From: Streptomyces sp. 6-11-2 | Lineage (GTDB): Bacteria; Actinomycetota; Actinomycetes; Streptomycetales; Streptomycetaceae | DNA length: 64,000 nt | Assembly: GCF_006540305.1 (NCBI RefSeq) | Contig: NZ_BJOR01000001.1 | Location: 4,898,001 to 4,962,000, forward strand | Reading direction: 5' to 3' | Shown: in pieces, positions 1 through 8,258 of the stretch | Numbering within the stretch: position 1 is the stretch's first letter | How the letters are laid out: the number at the start of each line of letters is the position of its first letter | Notes under the pieces: generated by a model | Told to the model about the DNA's origin: nothing | What the model saw: the letters and a program-made list of their open reading frames with translations, nothing else | Databases searched by the model: none | Translations under genes and position numbers: made by a program

Positions 1-433
1 CACTCCGCCGTCGACGACCACAGCCGCCTGGCCTACAGCGAGATCCACCCGGACGAAAAGGCCGCCACCTGCGCCGCCTTCCTCACCCGCGCAGCCGCGT
101 TCTTCCACGCCCACGGCATGACCCGCATCGAACGGGTTCTGACCGACAACGCTTGGCCCTACCGCAAGAGCTTCGCCTGGCGACAGGCACTTGCCGACCT
201 GGGCGCGGCCGGCAAACACACACGCGTCTACCGGCCGCAGACCAACGGCAAGGTCGAACGCTTCAACCGCACCCTGCTCGACGAATGGGCCTACCTGCGG
301 CCCTACACCAGCAACCGCGAGCGAACCGAAGCCCTGGCAGACTTCCTCCACACCTACAACCACCACCGCTGCCACACCGCACTCGGCGGCCACCCACCGA
401 TCAGCCGCGTCAACAACGCTCCGGGTCAATACA
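1..433 (+). mobile_element. IS481-family insertion sequence, right-hand part (copy 1)
   Basis: The window opens inside this element. The first 438 bases match the 3' part of the complete copy at 39082-40133 on the other strand; the stretches I compared base by base were identical. The element ends at 433 with a terminal inverted repeat (406-433) whose outer tip, read inward, is TGTATTGACC, as in copy 2. The flanking bases 434-439 are CCTAGT, which fits the NCTAGN target known for IS481. The other end and its duplication lie outside the window. Confidence 0.9.
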
Positions 434-438
434 CCTAG
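1..438 (+). CDS. IS481-family transposase, C-terminal part (cut by window edge)
   Basis: This is the last 145 codons of a DDE transposase that cuts and joins IS ends. The frame is open from base 1. It carries the second catalytic Asp in VLTDNAWPY and the catalytic Glu in NGKVERFN; the first Asp lies upstream of the window. The protein equals the C-terminal part of the transposase at 39077-40033 except for the last residue (Thr instead of Ser). The reading frame crosses the right inverted repeat and stops on the TAG of the flanking CCTAGT, so the stop codon belongs to the target and not to the element. Confidence 0.92.
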   Translation, partial: HSAVDDHSRLAYSEIHPDEKAATCAAFLTRAAAFFHAHGMTRIERVLTDNAWPYRKSFAWRQALADLGAAGKHTRVYRPQTNGKVERFNRTLLDEWAYLRPYTSNRERTEALADFLHTYNHHRCHTALGGHPPISRVNNAPGQYT

Positions 439-475
439 TGCCCCGACAGGCACTGTTCGGCGCCTGGTGCCGGGT

Positions 476-1093
476 TCAGCGGCTGCCGGTCAGGTGGGCG
501 AAGACCACCACGTTGCCCTGGTAGCCGGTGGTCTTCGAGTAGCCGCCGCCGCAGGTGATGACGCGCAGTTCCGGGCGCTTGGCGGCGCCGTAGACCTTCT
601 CGTCGGGGAAGTCCTTGGTCTCGTAGACCTCGATGGCGTCCACGGTGAAGACGGCGACCCCGCCGTCCCGGCGGTCCACCTCGATGGTGCTGCCCTTCTT
701 CAGAGCGCCGAGGTTGTAGAAGACGGCCGGCCCCCGGGCGTTGTCGACATGGCCGGCGACGATCGCGGTGCCCCGCTCGCCGGGGGTGGTGCCGGCCTCG
801 TACCAGCCGGCCAGGTTCTTGTTGTCGGCGGGAGGGGCTTCGAGGCTGCCGGACTTCGTCAGGGCGAGGCCGGTCAGGGGGGCGTCGATCCGGATGGAGG
901 GGATGCGGATGCGCAGGGGTGGGGACGGCGGCAGCGCGGGGACGGCGCGGGCTTCCTCACCGGGGTCGAGCACGCCCTCCGCCGCACCGGGCTGGGGCGG
1001 GGCGTGCGACTCGGCGCCGCTGTGCAGCAGCCAGGCGCCGGAGCAGAAGGCGACCACGGTGACGGTCGCTATCGCGGTGTTGCCTATGCGCAT
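476..1093 (-). CDS. Class F-like sortase
   Basis: Sortases are extracytoplasmic Cys transpeptidases that cleave sorting signals and attach proteins to the cell surface. The 205-aa protein starts with a short N-terminal membrane segment, then a Pro/Ala-rich linker, then the sortase barrel beginning near RIRIPSIRIDAPL. The catalytic His is in AGHVDN and the Cys in VITCGGGY. I chose the ATG at 1093 (MRIGNTAIA) because a GAGAGG-like site precedes it; the open frame reaches 1210 but that part is Arg/Gly/Pro-rich and unlike a protein. No Arg follows the Cys until the last residue, so the usual third active-site residue is not obvious. The gene lies just downstream (minus strand) of the small secreted protein at 1265-1798 and ends 43 bases from the IS481 end. 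Confidence 0.85.
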   Translation of the reverse strand: MRIGNTAIATVTVVAFCSGAWLLHSGAESHAPPQPGAAEGVLDPGEEARAVPALPPSPPLRIRIPSIRIDAPLTGLALTKSGSLEAPPADNKNLAGWYEAGTTPGERGTAIVAGHVDNARGPAVFYNLGALKKGSTIEVDRRDGGVAVFTVDAIEVYETKDFPDEKVYGAAKRPELRVITCGGGYSKTTGYQGNVVVFAHLTGSR

Positions 1094-1264
1094 ACGGACG
1101 ACCCCTCTCGGAACCCCGCGGGATTCCTTCCGGCCCCCCTTTCGGCCCCTCAGGATCCCTCCCGGACTCGGTGCCCCGCACCCCCCTCCGGGCCGCGAGG
1201 GGCGTCGCACCCGGAAGGGGGCGGGGGCATGCGGTACCGGCGGACGGACAGCGGAGGGTGTCCG

Positions 1265-1798
1265 TCAGATCCCGTCGCCTCTCGCCCGGCGATGCAGGAG
1301 CCAGGTACCGCCCGCGGCGGCGACGGCGAGAGCCGCCACACCGGCCGCGGTCTTCACGGGGTCGCGGTCCTGCGCGCCGCCGACCCCTGTCTTCATGCTT
1401 CCCCGGGGTTCCACCTGCTCCTGCGCGGCCATCAGCGTGACGACCAGGTCGCCCCTGACCTCCTGGTCGCCCTCGGCGCACTGCGCGACGATCTCGTACG
1501 TCCCCGGCTGCGCGCTGTCCGGAACCCGGAACCGCCCGACCGCCTCGCCCTCGCGCGTGCTGGGCGCCAGCATGAAGGGACCCGCGCCGACCGCGCTGGC
1601 GTCACCCGCCGCGGACGCCTTCTTGCCGCACCCCGTGGTGTTCACCGTGACCTGACCGCCCGGCTGGACCGCGTACGGATTCACCTCCAGGCGGCCACCG
1701 GCCGCGGCGTACGCGGGCGCGGCCAGACCGCCCACGGCGGCCGCGGTGAGCACGGCCCCGGCCATGGCCCTGGCCGGCCGGCGGGCGATACGTCGCAT
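1265..1798 (-). CDS. Secreted, C-terminally membrane-anchored Ig-like protein
   Basis: This 177-aa protein has a clear signal peptide (ARAMAGAVLTAAAVGGLAA, cleaved near AYA). A beta-rich domain follows with the pattern NPYAVQPGGQVTVNTTGCG, typical of Ig-like secreted domains, with two Cys that could form a disulfide. A C-terminal transmembrane helix (about residues 148-168) ends in HRRARGDGI. There is no LPXTG-like motif, although helix plus positive tail resembles a sorting signal. The ATG has a GGAGGAG site. It lies upstream of the sortase on the same strand, 171 bases away, and the two probably form one unit. The substrate relationship is inferred from position only. Confidence 0.75.
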   Translation of the reverse strand: MRRIARRPARAMAGAVLTAAAVGGLAAPAYAAAGGRLEVNPYAVQPGGQVTVNTTGCGKKASAAGDASAVGAGPFMLAPSTREGEAVGRFRVPDSAQPGTYEIVAQCAEGDQEVRGDLVVTLMAAQEQVEPRGSMKTGVGGAQDRDPVKTAAGVAALAVAAAGGTWLLHRRARGDGI

Positions 1799-2244
1799 CG
1801 GTGCTCCTCCGGGCTCTGCGGTGGGGCCACGGCCCGCGACACCCGGGTGTGCCGCCGTCGGCCGTGCCCCTGCCCTGACGAGGTAAGTGGCCCGGCGCCG
1901 CTCCCGCTTGCTGAAGGTCCGTCAGAAATGCGGCGAACGGGTGGCCGGACCACCGCCCCGGACCGCCCCGCGGTCAACGTTTCCGCAGGTCAGGGCCGAT
2001 CTCCTGACGGCATGTCGGAGACCACCCGGAAGGGCGCGGCGCGTGGGGGTGAACGGGTGCCGCCCACGGGCGTCGTGGACCCCTGGCTCCCAGCGCCACG
2101 CGCAGGGTCCCCGAGTCGTCGCGTCGGGCGGTCTACGCTGCCACCGTTGCCCATGACGTTCGACGGCCGAGCGCCCTGGGAGTACGCCTCGAAGCGTTCC
2201 CGGGTACCCGGATCGCTCCGGCCGCCCGAGGAAGGGACGATGCG
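1799..2244. other. Intergenic region without a recognised gene
   Basis: 446 bases separate the secreted-protein gene (minus strand) from the NTF2-like gene (plus strand), so this holds two divergent promoters. I see no convincing ORF with its own start site, no RNA gene and no long repeat. The open frames crossing it are GC-driven shadows. Confidence 0.5.
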
Positions 2245-2649
2245 ATGGCTCCTGACATCTGGACCAGGGCCGCGATCGAGGAACACTGGCTGGCGTCGGA
2301 ACGTGGGGACACCGAAGCCGAGCACGCCATCTACGCCGCGGACGCGATCCTCGACTACCCCCAGTCGGGTGAACGGTTCCGGGGCCGCGCGACGATCTCG
2401 GCGCAACGCGGCGGGCACCCCGCCAGTCGGCACTTCACCGTCCACCGGATCACCGGCGGCGGGGCTCTGTGGGTGAGCGAGTGTGTCATCACCTACGACG
2501 GGGTGCCCACCTACTCGGTGAGCATCATGGAGTTCGCCCACGGACAAGTGGTGCACGAGACGCAGTACTTCGCGGACGCCTTCGGCGCACCCGAATGGCG
2601 GACGGCACTCGCGGAGCCGATGCCGGGCAGGAACATCACCAGGGCCTGA
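2245..2649 (+). CDS. NTF2-like / SnoaL-like protein
   Basis: This is a 134-aa soluble protein with the layout of the NTF2 fold: N-terminal helix with TRAAIEEHWLASERGD, then the strand motif AILDYPQSGERFRGR, and C-terminal strands with VVHETQYFADAFG. Family members include polyketide cyclases, small dehydratases and binding proteins, so the chemistry cannot be read from sequence. The ATG at 2245 follows GAGGAAGGGA with good spacing; the ATG at 2240 is in another frame. No gene partner is adjacent, and the next gene is on the other strand. Confidence 0.75.
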   Translation: MAPDIWTRAAIEEHWLASERGDTEAEHAIYAADAILDYPQSGERFRGRATISAQRGGHPASRHFTVHRITGGGALWVSECVITYDGVPTYSVSIMEFAHGQVVHETQYFADAFGAPEWRTALAEPMPGRNITRA

Positions 2650-2705
2650 CCCGTTGCCGGACCTGCATGGCAAGGTCCGCCATTGACGTGCTGCCCGGAG
2701 GTGCC

Positions 2706-3188
2706 TCAGCGTTCACGTCGTCGGACGGCAAGCGCGGTCGACGGAATTCCCAGCCCGTTCAACCGGACCAGAAGCTCTTCCTCTTGTTCCCGTGTGACGG
2801 TGATCCACAGGGACGTTCCCGAGTCACTGGTGCTGAAGACAGGCCGGTCCCCCCGCCGGCCTTCGGCGTTGATCGTGCAGGGGGCCAAGTCCGAGAGCAC
2901 CGCGAACTGTTCGTCGTCGCGGACGTCGATGTCGATCCCCATCCCGGGATCGTGGCGCCGGGAGCGAGCGCCGTCCGCCACCGCCTGCCGGGCCAGGGAC
3001 AGCGCGCGTTCGTACGAGTGCAGTACCGCGGGTGGCCAGGCGTCGTCGCTGTAGGCGTCGAGGTGGGCCGTGTCGAGCGTGGAACGCAGCACGCGAAGAG
3101 CCTCGCGGTGGACAAGTGTGACGTCCGCAGGGCTCAAACCGCCGAGGAGTACGAGCTCGCGGCCGGGGTCTTCAGTCTGGTTGATCAC
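2706..3188 (-). CDS. Hypothetical protein (160 aa)
   Basis: I do not recognise this family. The protein is soluble, with no signal peptide or membrane helix. The first half is Leu/Ala-rich and probably helical. The middle is acidic (GMGIDIDVRDDEQFAVL) and the C-terminus LVRLNGLGIPSTAL precedes an Arg-rich tail. The start is the GTG at 3188 with AAGG upstream. It is a single gene, convergent with the NTF2-like gene on its left and on the same strand as the M4 protease gene on its right. Codon use is normal for the window, so I treat it as real. Confidence 0.6.
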   Translation of the reverse strand: MINQTEDPGRELVLLGGLSPADVTLVHREALRVLRSTLDTAHLDAYSDDAWPPAVLHSYERALSLARQAVADGARSRRHDPGMGIDIDVRDDEQFAVLSDLAPCTINAEGRRGDRPVFSTSDSGTSLWITVTREQEEELLVRLNGLGIPSTALAVRRRER

Positions 3189-3312
3189 AGGCCGGACCTT
3201 CTCACACGGCCGGCCGGAAGGCCGTTCAGGCGGTTGTCCCGTGGAGCTGGGCGTACTGCGGCCGCCCCGGCCGGGAAGGCGGGGGCGGCCGTAGTGCTTG
3301 GGGACGGGGCGG

Positions 3313-4956
3313 TCAGTTCACGTTGGTCGCGCTCCAGGCCGCTGCCACCGCGTTGTACTCGGTGCTGCCGGCGCCGTAGAGGTCCTTGGCGGCGTTCAGG
3401 GTCGCCGTCCTCGCGCCCGCGTACTTCGTGGAGGACGTCATGTAGACCGTCAGGGCCCGGTACCAGATCTTGCCGAGCTTGTCGCGGCCGATGCCCGTCA
3501 CCGAGGAGTTGTTGCAGGTGGGGGAGTCGTAGGCGACGCCGTTGACGGTCCTGGCGCCGCTGCCCTCGGCGAGCAGGTAGGCGAAGTGGTTGGCGACGCC
3601 GGAGGAGTAGTGGACGTCGAGGTTGCCCACCGAACTGCTCCAGCAGTCGGCCGAACTGCCGTCCTTGGACGGCTTGTCCATGTAGCGCAGGGCCGACTTG
3701 CCGAAGCCGGAGCGGACGATCTTCTCGCCGATCAGGTAGTCCCCGGGGTCCGAGGGGTTGTCGGCGTACCACTCCACCAGCGTGCCCAGGATGTCCGAGG
3801 TGGCCTCGTTCAGACCGCCGGACTCGCCCGAGTACGTCAGTGCCGCCGTCTTCGACGTCACGCCGTGGCTCATCTCGTGGCCGGCCACGTCGAGGGCGAC
3901 CAGCGGGCCGAACGTGGTGCCGTCACCGTCGCCGTACGTCATGCAGAAGCAACTGTCGTCCCAGAAGGCGTTGTTGTAGTTGCTGCCGTAGTGGACGCGG
4001 TTGTACGAGCCCTTGCCGTCGCCCGCGATGCCGTTGCGGCCGTGGACGTTCTTGTAGTAGTCCCAGGTCTCGTTGGTGCCGTACTGCGCGTCGACCGCCG
4101 CCGTCGCGCGGTCCGCGGTCGTGCCCGTGCCCCAGTGGTTGTCGGCGTCCGTGAACAGCGTGGCGGGGGCGCGCTGGAAGCAGATGCCGAAGATGCACAG
4201 GTCGGTCTTGTTCTCCGCGTCGCCCGTGTACGTGTTGCCCCGCGTCGGGTCCTTGAGCTGGTACGTCGAGCCCGAGAGCGTGGTCTCCAGGGGCACCGTT
4301 CCGCTGTAGAGCGACTGGCCGTCGCCTGTCGCCGTCTCGATGCTGTCCCAGGCGTCGATCTGCGCGCCCGTGCGGGCGTCGGTCAGCACCGTACGGGCCA
4401 CCGGGTTGCCGAGCGAGTCCAGCCCGACCGCGTTGGTGCGCCAGGCCAGGCGCGGGGCGCCGTGCAGGGCGTCGACGATCAACTCCGGCTTGGCCTTGAC
4501 CTGTTGCAGCTTCGTGTCCTGGTTCTCCGCGCGCAGCGCGTTCACCGCGAGGTCGGCCGCCGTCGGGGCGGGGAGTCCGGGCGTGGTGCTCGCGAGGGAG
4601 ACCGTGCCCTTCGAGGCCCGGTCGGCGCCGCGGTAGCTGCCGTCGGCAGCCAGATGGACGATGAAGTCACCTCCCAGCACGGGCAGTTGGTGGTACGTGC
4701 GGTCGTAGCGGACGTGTTGCGCGCCGTCCTTGTCGACGATCACGTCCCGTACGGTGGTGGCCTCGGCGGAGGTGAGGCCCAGGGCCGTGGAGTGGTTCAC
4801 GAGCGCCGACGTGGCGTTGTGGATCGCGGCCGCCCGGTCGGGTCTGCCCTCCGCGTGCGCGGCGGGGGAGAGGGCGGTGGCCAGCAGGGTGGCGGTGGTG
4901 GCGGCCACACCGGCCGTGGCAAGGCGGGAAGCTCGGATGTGCCGTGTCCGACTCAT
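3313..4956 (-). CDS. Secreted M4 (thermolysin-type) zinc metalloprotease
   Basis: This is a 547-aa extracellular neutral protease precursor. Order: signal peptide (residues about 1-35, ending AHAEG), FTP/PepSY-type propeptide (to about 200), catalytic M4 domain and C-terminal M4 domain. Zinc ligands and the catalytic Glu are visible: H360-E361-x-x-H364 (GHEMSHG) and E384 in GGLNEATSD, the 20-residue spacing typical of thermolysin. A downstream His in NLDVHYSSG fits the transition-state His. The ATG has an AAGGAG site. The gene is divergent from the gamma-glutamylcyclotransferase-like gene, and the shared upstream region holds a perfect palindrome at 5029-5042. Confidence 0.93.
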   Translation of the reverse strand: MSRTRHIRASRLATAGVAATTATLLATALSPAAHAEGRPDRAAAIHNATSALVNHSTALGLTSAEATTVRDVIVDKDGAQHVRYDRTYHQLPVLGGDFIVHLAADGSYRGADRASKGTVSLASTTPGLPAPTAADLAVNALRAENQDTKLQQVKAKPELIVDALHGAPRLAWRTNAVGLDSLGNPVARTVLTDARTGAQIDAWDSIETATGDGQSLYSGTVPLETTLSGSTYQLKDPTRGNTYTGDAENKTDLCIFGICFQRAPATLFTDADNHWGTGTTADRATAAVDAQYGTNETWDYYKNVHGRNGIAGDGKGSYNRVHYGSNYNNAFWDDSCFCMTYGDGDGTTFGPLVALDVAGHEMSHGVTSKTAALTYSGESGGLNEATSDILGTLVEWYADNPSDPGDYLIGEKIVRSGFGKSALRYMDKPSKDGSSADCWSSSVGNLDVHYSSGVANHFAYLLAEGSGARTVNGVAYDSPTCNNSSVTGIGRDKLGKIWYRALTVYMTSSTKYAGARTATLNAAKDLYGAGSTEYNAVAAAWSATNVN

Positions 4957-5028
4957 CGGTCTCCTTGAGCGCGGGCGCCCAGTGGGCGCTTGGGGGTTGC
5001 GCTGGCGTTGCCAGAAGATTTAAGTGCT

Positions 5029-5042
5029 CATGACATGTCATG
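5029..5042. promoter_or_regulatory. Perfect 14-bp palindrome between divergent genes
   Basis: CATGACATGTCATG is fully palindromic and lies between the M4 protease start (4956, minus) and the cyclotransferase start (5090, plus), in a locally AT-rich stretch. Position and symmetry suggest a dimeric regulator site; the regulator is unknown. Confidence 0.45.
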
Positions 5043-5089
5043 TCCATAGCGTCCACAGAATGGGTGTGTGGGGGGAGAGAATCGTTTCC

Positions 5090-5551
5090 GTGACGACTTC
5101 GACTGCTCCGACGCCGCCGCCCGCACCGCTTCCGTTCTTCGTCTACGGCACCCTGCGCCCCGGCGAGGGCAACCACGGCCTGTTCCTGCGCGGCCGCACC
5201 CGCTCCGAGGAGCCCGCTCGGCTGTCCGGCGTGGTGCTCTACGACGGACCCGGCTATCCCTACGCCGTGGAGGAACCCGGCGGGCTGGTGCGGGGCGACC
5301 TCGTCGCCGCCCGGCCGGACGAGTACGGCGAGGTGCTCACCGCCCTGGACCGGCTGGAGGGATACGTGGCCGGCGACCCGCGCAGCCTCTACGAGCGCAT
5401 CGAGCGCGAGGTGGTCCGCGAGACCGACGGAGCGACCGTACGCGCCTGGGTCTACGTCGCCGGACCGTCCGTCACCCGCCAACTGCGCACCGAGGGCGTG
5501 CGCATCGAGGGCGGGGACTGGCGAACGCGGCACGCGCGGCACCGGGTCTGA
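5090..5551 (+). CDS. Gamma-glutamylcyclotransferase-like (AIG2/GGCT fold) protein
   Basis: This 153-aa protein begins, after a Pro-rich leader, with the family signature FFVYGTLRPGEGNH, which forms the substrate-binding loop of GGCT-like enzymes. The middle has VRGDLVAA and the C-terminal half has LDRLEGYV, with acidic residues where the catalytic Glu is expected. Family members release 5-oxoproline from gamma-glutamyl compounds, but many bacterial ones are uncharacterised. I prefer the GTG at 5090 (MTTSTAP) with a GGGGAGAG stretch upstream; the open frame extends to an ATG at 5024, overlapping the palindrome. Single gene, divergent from the protease. Confidence 0.8.
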   Translation: MTTSTAPTPPPAPLPFFVYGTLRPGEGNHGLFLRGRTRSEEPARLSGVVLYDGPGYPYAVEEPGGLVRGDLVAARPDEYGEVLTALDRLEGYVAGDPRSLYERIEREVVRETDGATVRAWVYVAGPSVTRQLRTEGVRIEGGDWRTRHARHRV

Positions 5552-5716
5552 CGGGCGGCGACGCGGCCGGGGGCCGGGTCGGCGGCCTTCCGGGTGCGAA
5601 GACCGCCTGCCGCGGGCAGGAGCATGGCGTGCGGGAAGTCCGTCTCGGCACCGGCCGGTTCACCGCCGGCCGACACGCGCTCCGCCCTGCCGCGTCCGCC
5701 CGCCCTGCGGCGGGCC

Positions 5717-6430
5717 CTACCCGGCGTCGGCCAGGGCCCTGGCCACCCCGTGCTCCGTGCGGCCCAGGAACTTCGGGTCGGGCTGGAACACCGCCTCCAG
5801 GGCCGCCTTGCCGGCCGCGAACACCTCGCGGGTGCCGCCGTAGTACCAGGTGACGTCGTGCTTGGCGTCGACGCCGACACCGTAGGAGTCGATGCCCGCC
5901 GCGTCGCACAGGGCGACCGCCCGCCGGACGTGGAACCCCTGGGTGACCAGGACCGCCCGGTCCACGCCGAAGATCTTCTTCGCGCGGACGCAGGAGCTCC
6001 AGGTGTCGAAGCCGGCGTAGTCGCTCACGATCCGGACACCGGGCACGCCCCGCTTGGTCAGGTACGTGCGCATCGCGTCCGGCTCGTCGTAGTCCTCGCG
6101 GCTGTTGTCGCCGGTCACCAGGAGGACCTTGACCCGGCCCTCGTGGTACAGCTTCGCCGCCGCGTCCAGCCGGTGCGCCAGGTACGGCGACGGCTCCCCG
6201 TCCCACAGGCCCGCGCCGAAGACCACGGCCACGTCGGTGCGCGGCGCGTCCGCCGTGGTGCGCAGCCGGTCGCCGGCCACGACGTACATCCAGGTCGCCG
6301 GGAGCAGGGCCAGTACGCACCCGGCCATCACCGCCCGCACCAGCAGCCGCCGCCCGGCACGGGTGCGCGGCAGGCGCGGACGTGTCCACGACGGTCGGCG
6401 CGGCAGGCGCGGCGTATGCGTCAGGCGCAT
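5717..6430 (-). CDS. SanA/YdcF-like DUF218 membrane-anchored protein
   Basis: The 237-aa protein has one N-terminal membrane helix (about residues 28-50, [18 protein letters not shown]) followed by an extracytoplasmic DUF218 domain. Typical motifs are present: [33 protein letters not shown] and [17 protein letters not shown]. coli relatives SanA and ElyC act in envelope barrier function and lipid-carrier metabolism; the enzymatic reaction is unsettled. The ATG at 6430 leaves an Arg-rich cytoplasmic tail of about 27 residues. It is transcribed away from dgt; between them is a 9-bp tandem repeat. Confidence 0.85.
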   Translation of the reverse strand: MRLTHTPRLPRRPSWTRPRLPRTRAGRRLLVRAVMAGCVLALLPATWMYVVAGDRLRTTADAPRTDVAVVFGAGLWDGEPSPYLAHRLDAAAKLYHEGRVKVLLVTGDNSREDYDEPDAMRTYLTKRGVPGVRIVSDYAGFDTWSSCVRAKKIFGVDRAVLVTQGFHVRRAVALCDAAGIDSYGVGVDAKHDVTWYYGGTREVFAAGKAALEAVFQPDPKFLGRTEHGVARALADAG

Positions 6431-6531
6431 CGGTCAGTCCCCTCCCCAGGCGGCCCCACGGCCCTCGATCAGCAAGGACGCGGCGCACGCCACCCCGGTT
6501 CACCCGCCCCTGCCCCCATTCTCGTGACGGC

Positions 6532-6576
6532 GGGTACGGCGGGTACGGCGGGTACGGCGGGTACGGCGGGTACGGC
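6532..6576 (+). repeat. Five perfect tandem copies of a 9-bp unit
   Basis: The unit GGGTACGGC is repeated five times without change (6532-6540 to 6568-6576). It lies in the 287-bp gap between the SanA-like gene and dgt. It stays open in the frame of dgt and would encode Gly-Tyr-Gly units, but it is upstream of the likely dgt start. Confidence 0.9.
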
Positions 6577-6717
6577 AGACAGAGCGGACAACAGCCGGCG
6601 GAGTCCGGGCAGGGGCCCGCGCCCGCCACGGCCCGGCGGGCGGGACACGCACACCGTCGCGCACCGGAGACGGACGGTGACATCCCGATTGTCGGTACCT
6701 GCGCTTACTGTCGAATC

Positions 6718-8064
6718 ATGGAAGGGACCGCATCCGAAGCAGCCCGGCCGCGCGAGCACACCCCCCGGCCGCCCGAGAACCACGTGCCGCCCGCCGGCTA
6801 CGAGGCGCCGGCCGTCGAGCGGTGGGCCGCCGAGCCGGACAAGCGGCCGGGGCGTACCGCCTTCCAGCGCGACCGCGCGCGCGTACTGCACTCCGCGGCC
6901 CTCAGACGGCTGGCCGGAAAGACCCAGGTGGTCACACCCGGCGAGTATGGTCAGGCCTGGGACGCCAGTCCCCGCACCCGGCTCACCCACTCGCTCGAAT
7001 GCGCCCAGGTCGGCCGTGAGCTGGGCGCCGCCCTCGGCTGCGACCCCGACCTGGTGGAGGCGGCCTGCCTCTCCCACGACCTGGGCCACCCGCCCTTCGG
7101 GCACAACGGCGAACAGGCGCTGAACGAGTTCGCGCGGGACTGCGGCGGTTTCGAGGGCAACGCCCAGTCCCTGCGCCTGCTCACCCGCATCGAGCCCAAG
7201 CGGTTCGTCGTCGACGCCGCCACGGACGAACTCGTCAGCGTCGGCCTCAACCTCACCCGCGCCGCCCTCGACGCCGCCACCAAGTACCCCTGGCCGCGCG
7301 GCGCCCACCCCACCGACCCGGCCTCGCCCAAGTTCGGTGTCTACGAGGACGACAGACCGGTCTTCGACTGGGTGCGCAAGGACGCGCCCGGCGCCCGCAC
7401 CTGCTTCGAGGCCCAGGTCATGGACTGGGCGGACGACGTGGCGTACTCGGTGCACGACGTGGAGGACGGGCTGCACGCCGGCCACATCGACCCGGGCTGC
7501 CTGCACGCCGAACCCGAGCGGCAGGAGGTGTTCGCGGTCGCCGTCGGCCGCTACGTCCCGGCCGGCACCGACCCCGAGGAACTCGCCGAGGCCCTCGACC
7601 GCCTCCTGGACCAGGAGTGGTGGCCGCACGGATACGACGGATCGGCCGTCGCCCAGGCCCGCCTGAAGGACGCCACCAGCCAGCTCATCGGCCGCTTCTG
7701 CCTGGCCGCCGAGGGCGCCACCCGGCAGGCGTACGGCAGCGGCGGTCTCACGCGCTACGGCGCGGAGCTCGTCGTCCCCCGGACCACCCGAATGGAGTGC
7801 GCGGTCCTCAAGGCCGTCGCCGACCGGTACGTCATGCAGCGCGCCGAGCAGGAGCGGCTGCGCGCCGACCAGCGGATCGTGGTGGCCGAGCTGGCCGAGG
7901 CACTGACCGCCCGCGCCCCCCACGGCCTCGACCCCCAGTTCCGCGCCCTGTTCGACCAGGCCGCCGACGACCGTGCGCGCAAGCGCGTGCTCGTCGACCA
8001 GATCGCCTCCCTCACCGACGCCTCGGCCCGTTCGCTCCACGCGCGCCTGAGAGGGCACGCATGA
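6718..8064 (+). CDS. dgt: Deoxyguanosinetriphosphate triphosphohydrolase-like protein (HD domain)
   Basis: dGTPase-type enzymes split dNTPs into deoxynucleoside and triphosphate, adjusting nucleotide pools. The 448-aa protein shows the family motifs: [17 protein letters not shown] near residue 50, [12 protein letters not shown] (first HD His), [14 protein letters not shown] (central HD pair and Glu), and [16 protein letters not shown] (last Asp). Length fits the dgt-like family. The frame is open to 6382, but I chose the ATG at 6718 because the upstream part consists of Gly-Tyr repeats and Arg/Pro-rich low complexity. In streptomycetes dgt is commonly near dnaG, as here; the order suggests a replication-related neighbourhood. 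Confidence 0.92.
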   Translation: MEGTASEAARPREHTPRPPENHVPPAGYEAPAVERWAAEPDKRPGRTAFQRDRARVLHSAALRRLAGKTQVVTPGEYGQAWDASPRTRLTHSLECAQVGRELGAALGCDPDLVEAACLSHDLGHPPFGHNGEQALNEFARDCGGFEGNAQSLRLLTRIEPKRFVVDAATDELVSVGLNLTRAALDAATKYPWPRGAHPTDPASPKFGVYEDDRPVFDWVRKDAPGARTCFEAQVMDWADDVAYSVHDVEDGLHAGHIDPGCLHAEPERQEVFAVAVGRYVPAGTDPEELAEALDRLLDQEWWPHGYDGSAVAQARLKDATSQLIGRFCLAAEGATRQAYGSGGLTRYGAELVVPRTTRMECAVLKAVADRYVMQRAEQERLRADQRIVVAELAEALTARAPHGLDPQFRALFDQAADDRARKRVLVDQIASLTDASARSLHARLRGHA

Positions 8065-8086
8065 CTTCGGGAGAGCGCGCATGACA

Positions 8087-8117
8087 TTGACAGCAGGTTT
8101 AAGGACACCCGTGGTAC
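8087..8117 (+). promoter_or_regulatory. Possible promoter upstream of the FAD reductase gene
   Basis: A perfect TTGACA (8087-8092) is followed by an imperfect -10 region around 8111-8117 (GTGGTAC). It lies just after the dgt stop and about 140 bases before the GTG of the reductase. The -10 match is weak, so this is tentative. Confidence 0.35.
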
Positions 8118-8258
8118 GGGTGGGACCCGAGTGAACCCAGTGACCCCGACCGGGTCCCCAGGTGACCCTGCGTGGCCTGATCGGGCCACTCCCCCTTCCC
8201 GCACCACGCTCCGTGCGGGACGCTCCCATGTGGCGGCACCCTTACGAGGAGGCATCAA

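Noticed and set aside
191..2476. 761-codon open frame on the plus strand
   Set aside because: It runs antisense through the sortase and secreted-protein genes. No domain is seen; it is a GC-driven shadow.
6382..6717. 112-codon N-terminal extension of Dgt
   Set aside because: Gly-Tyr repeats and low-complexity residues precede the conserved start; the ATG at 6718 fits the family length.
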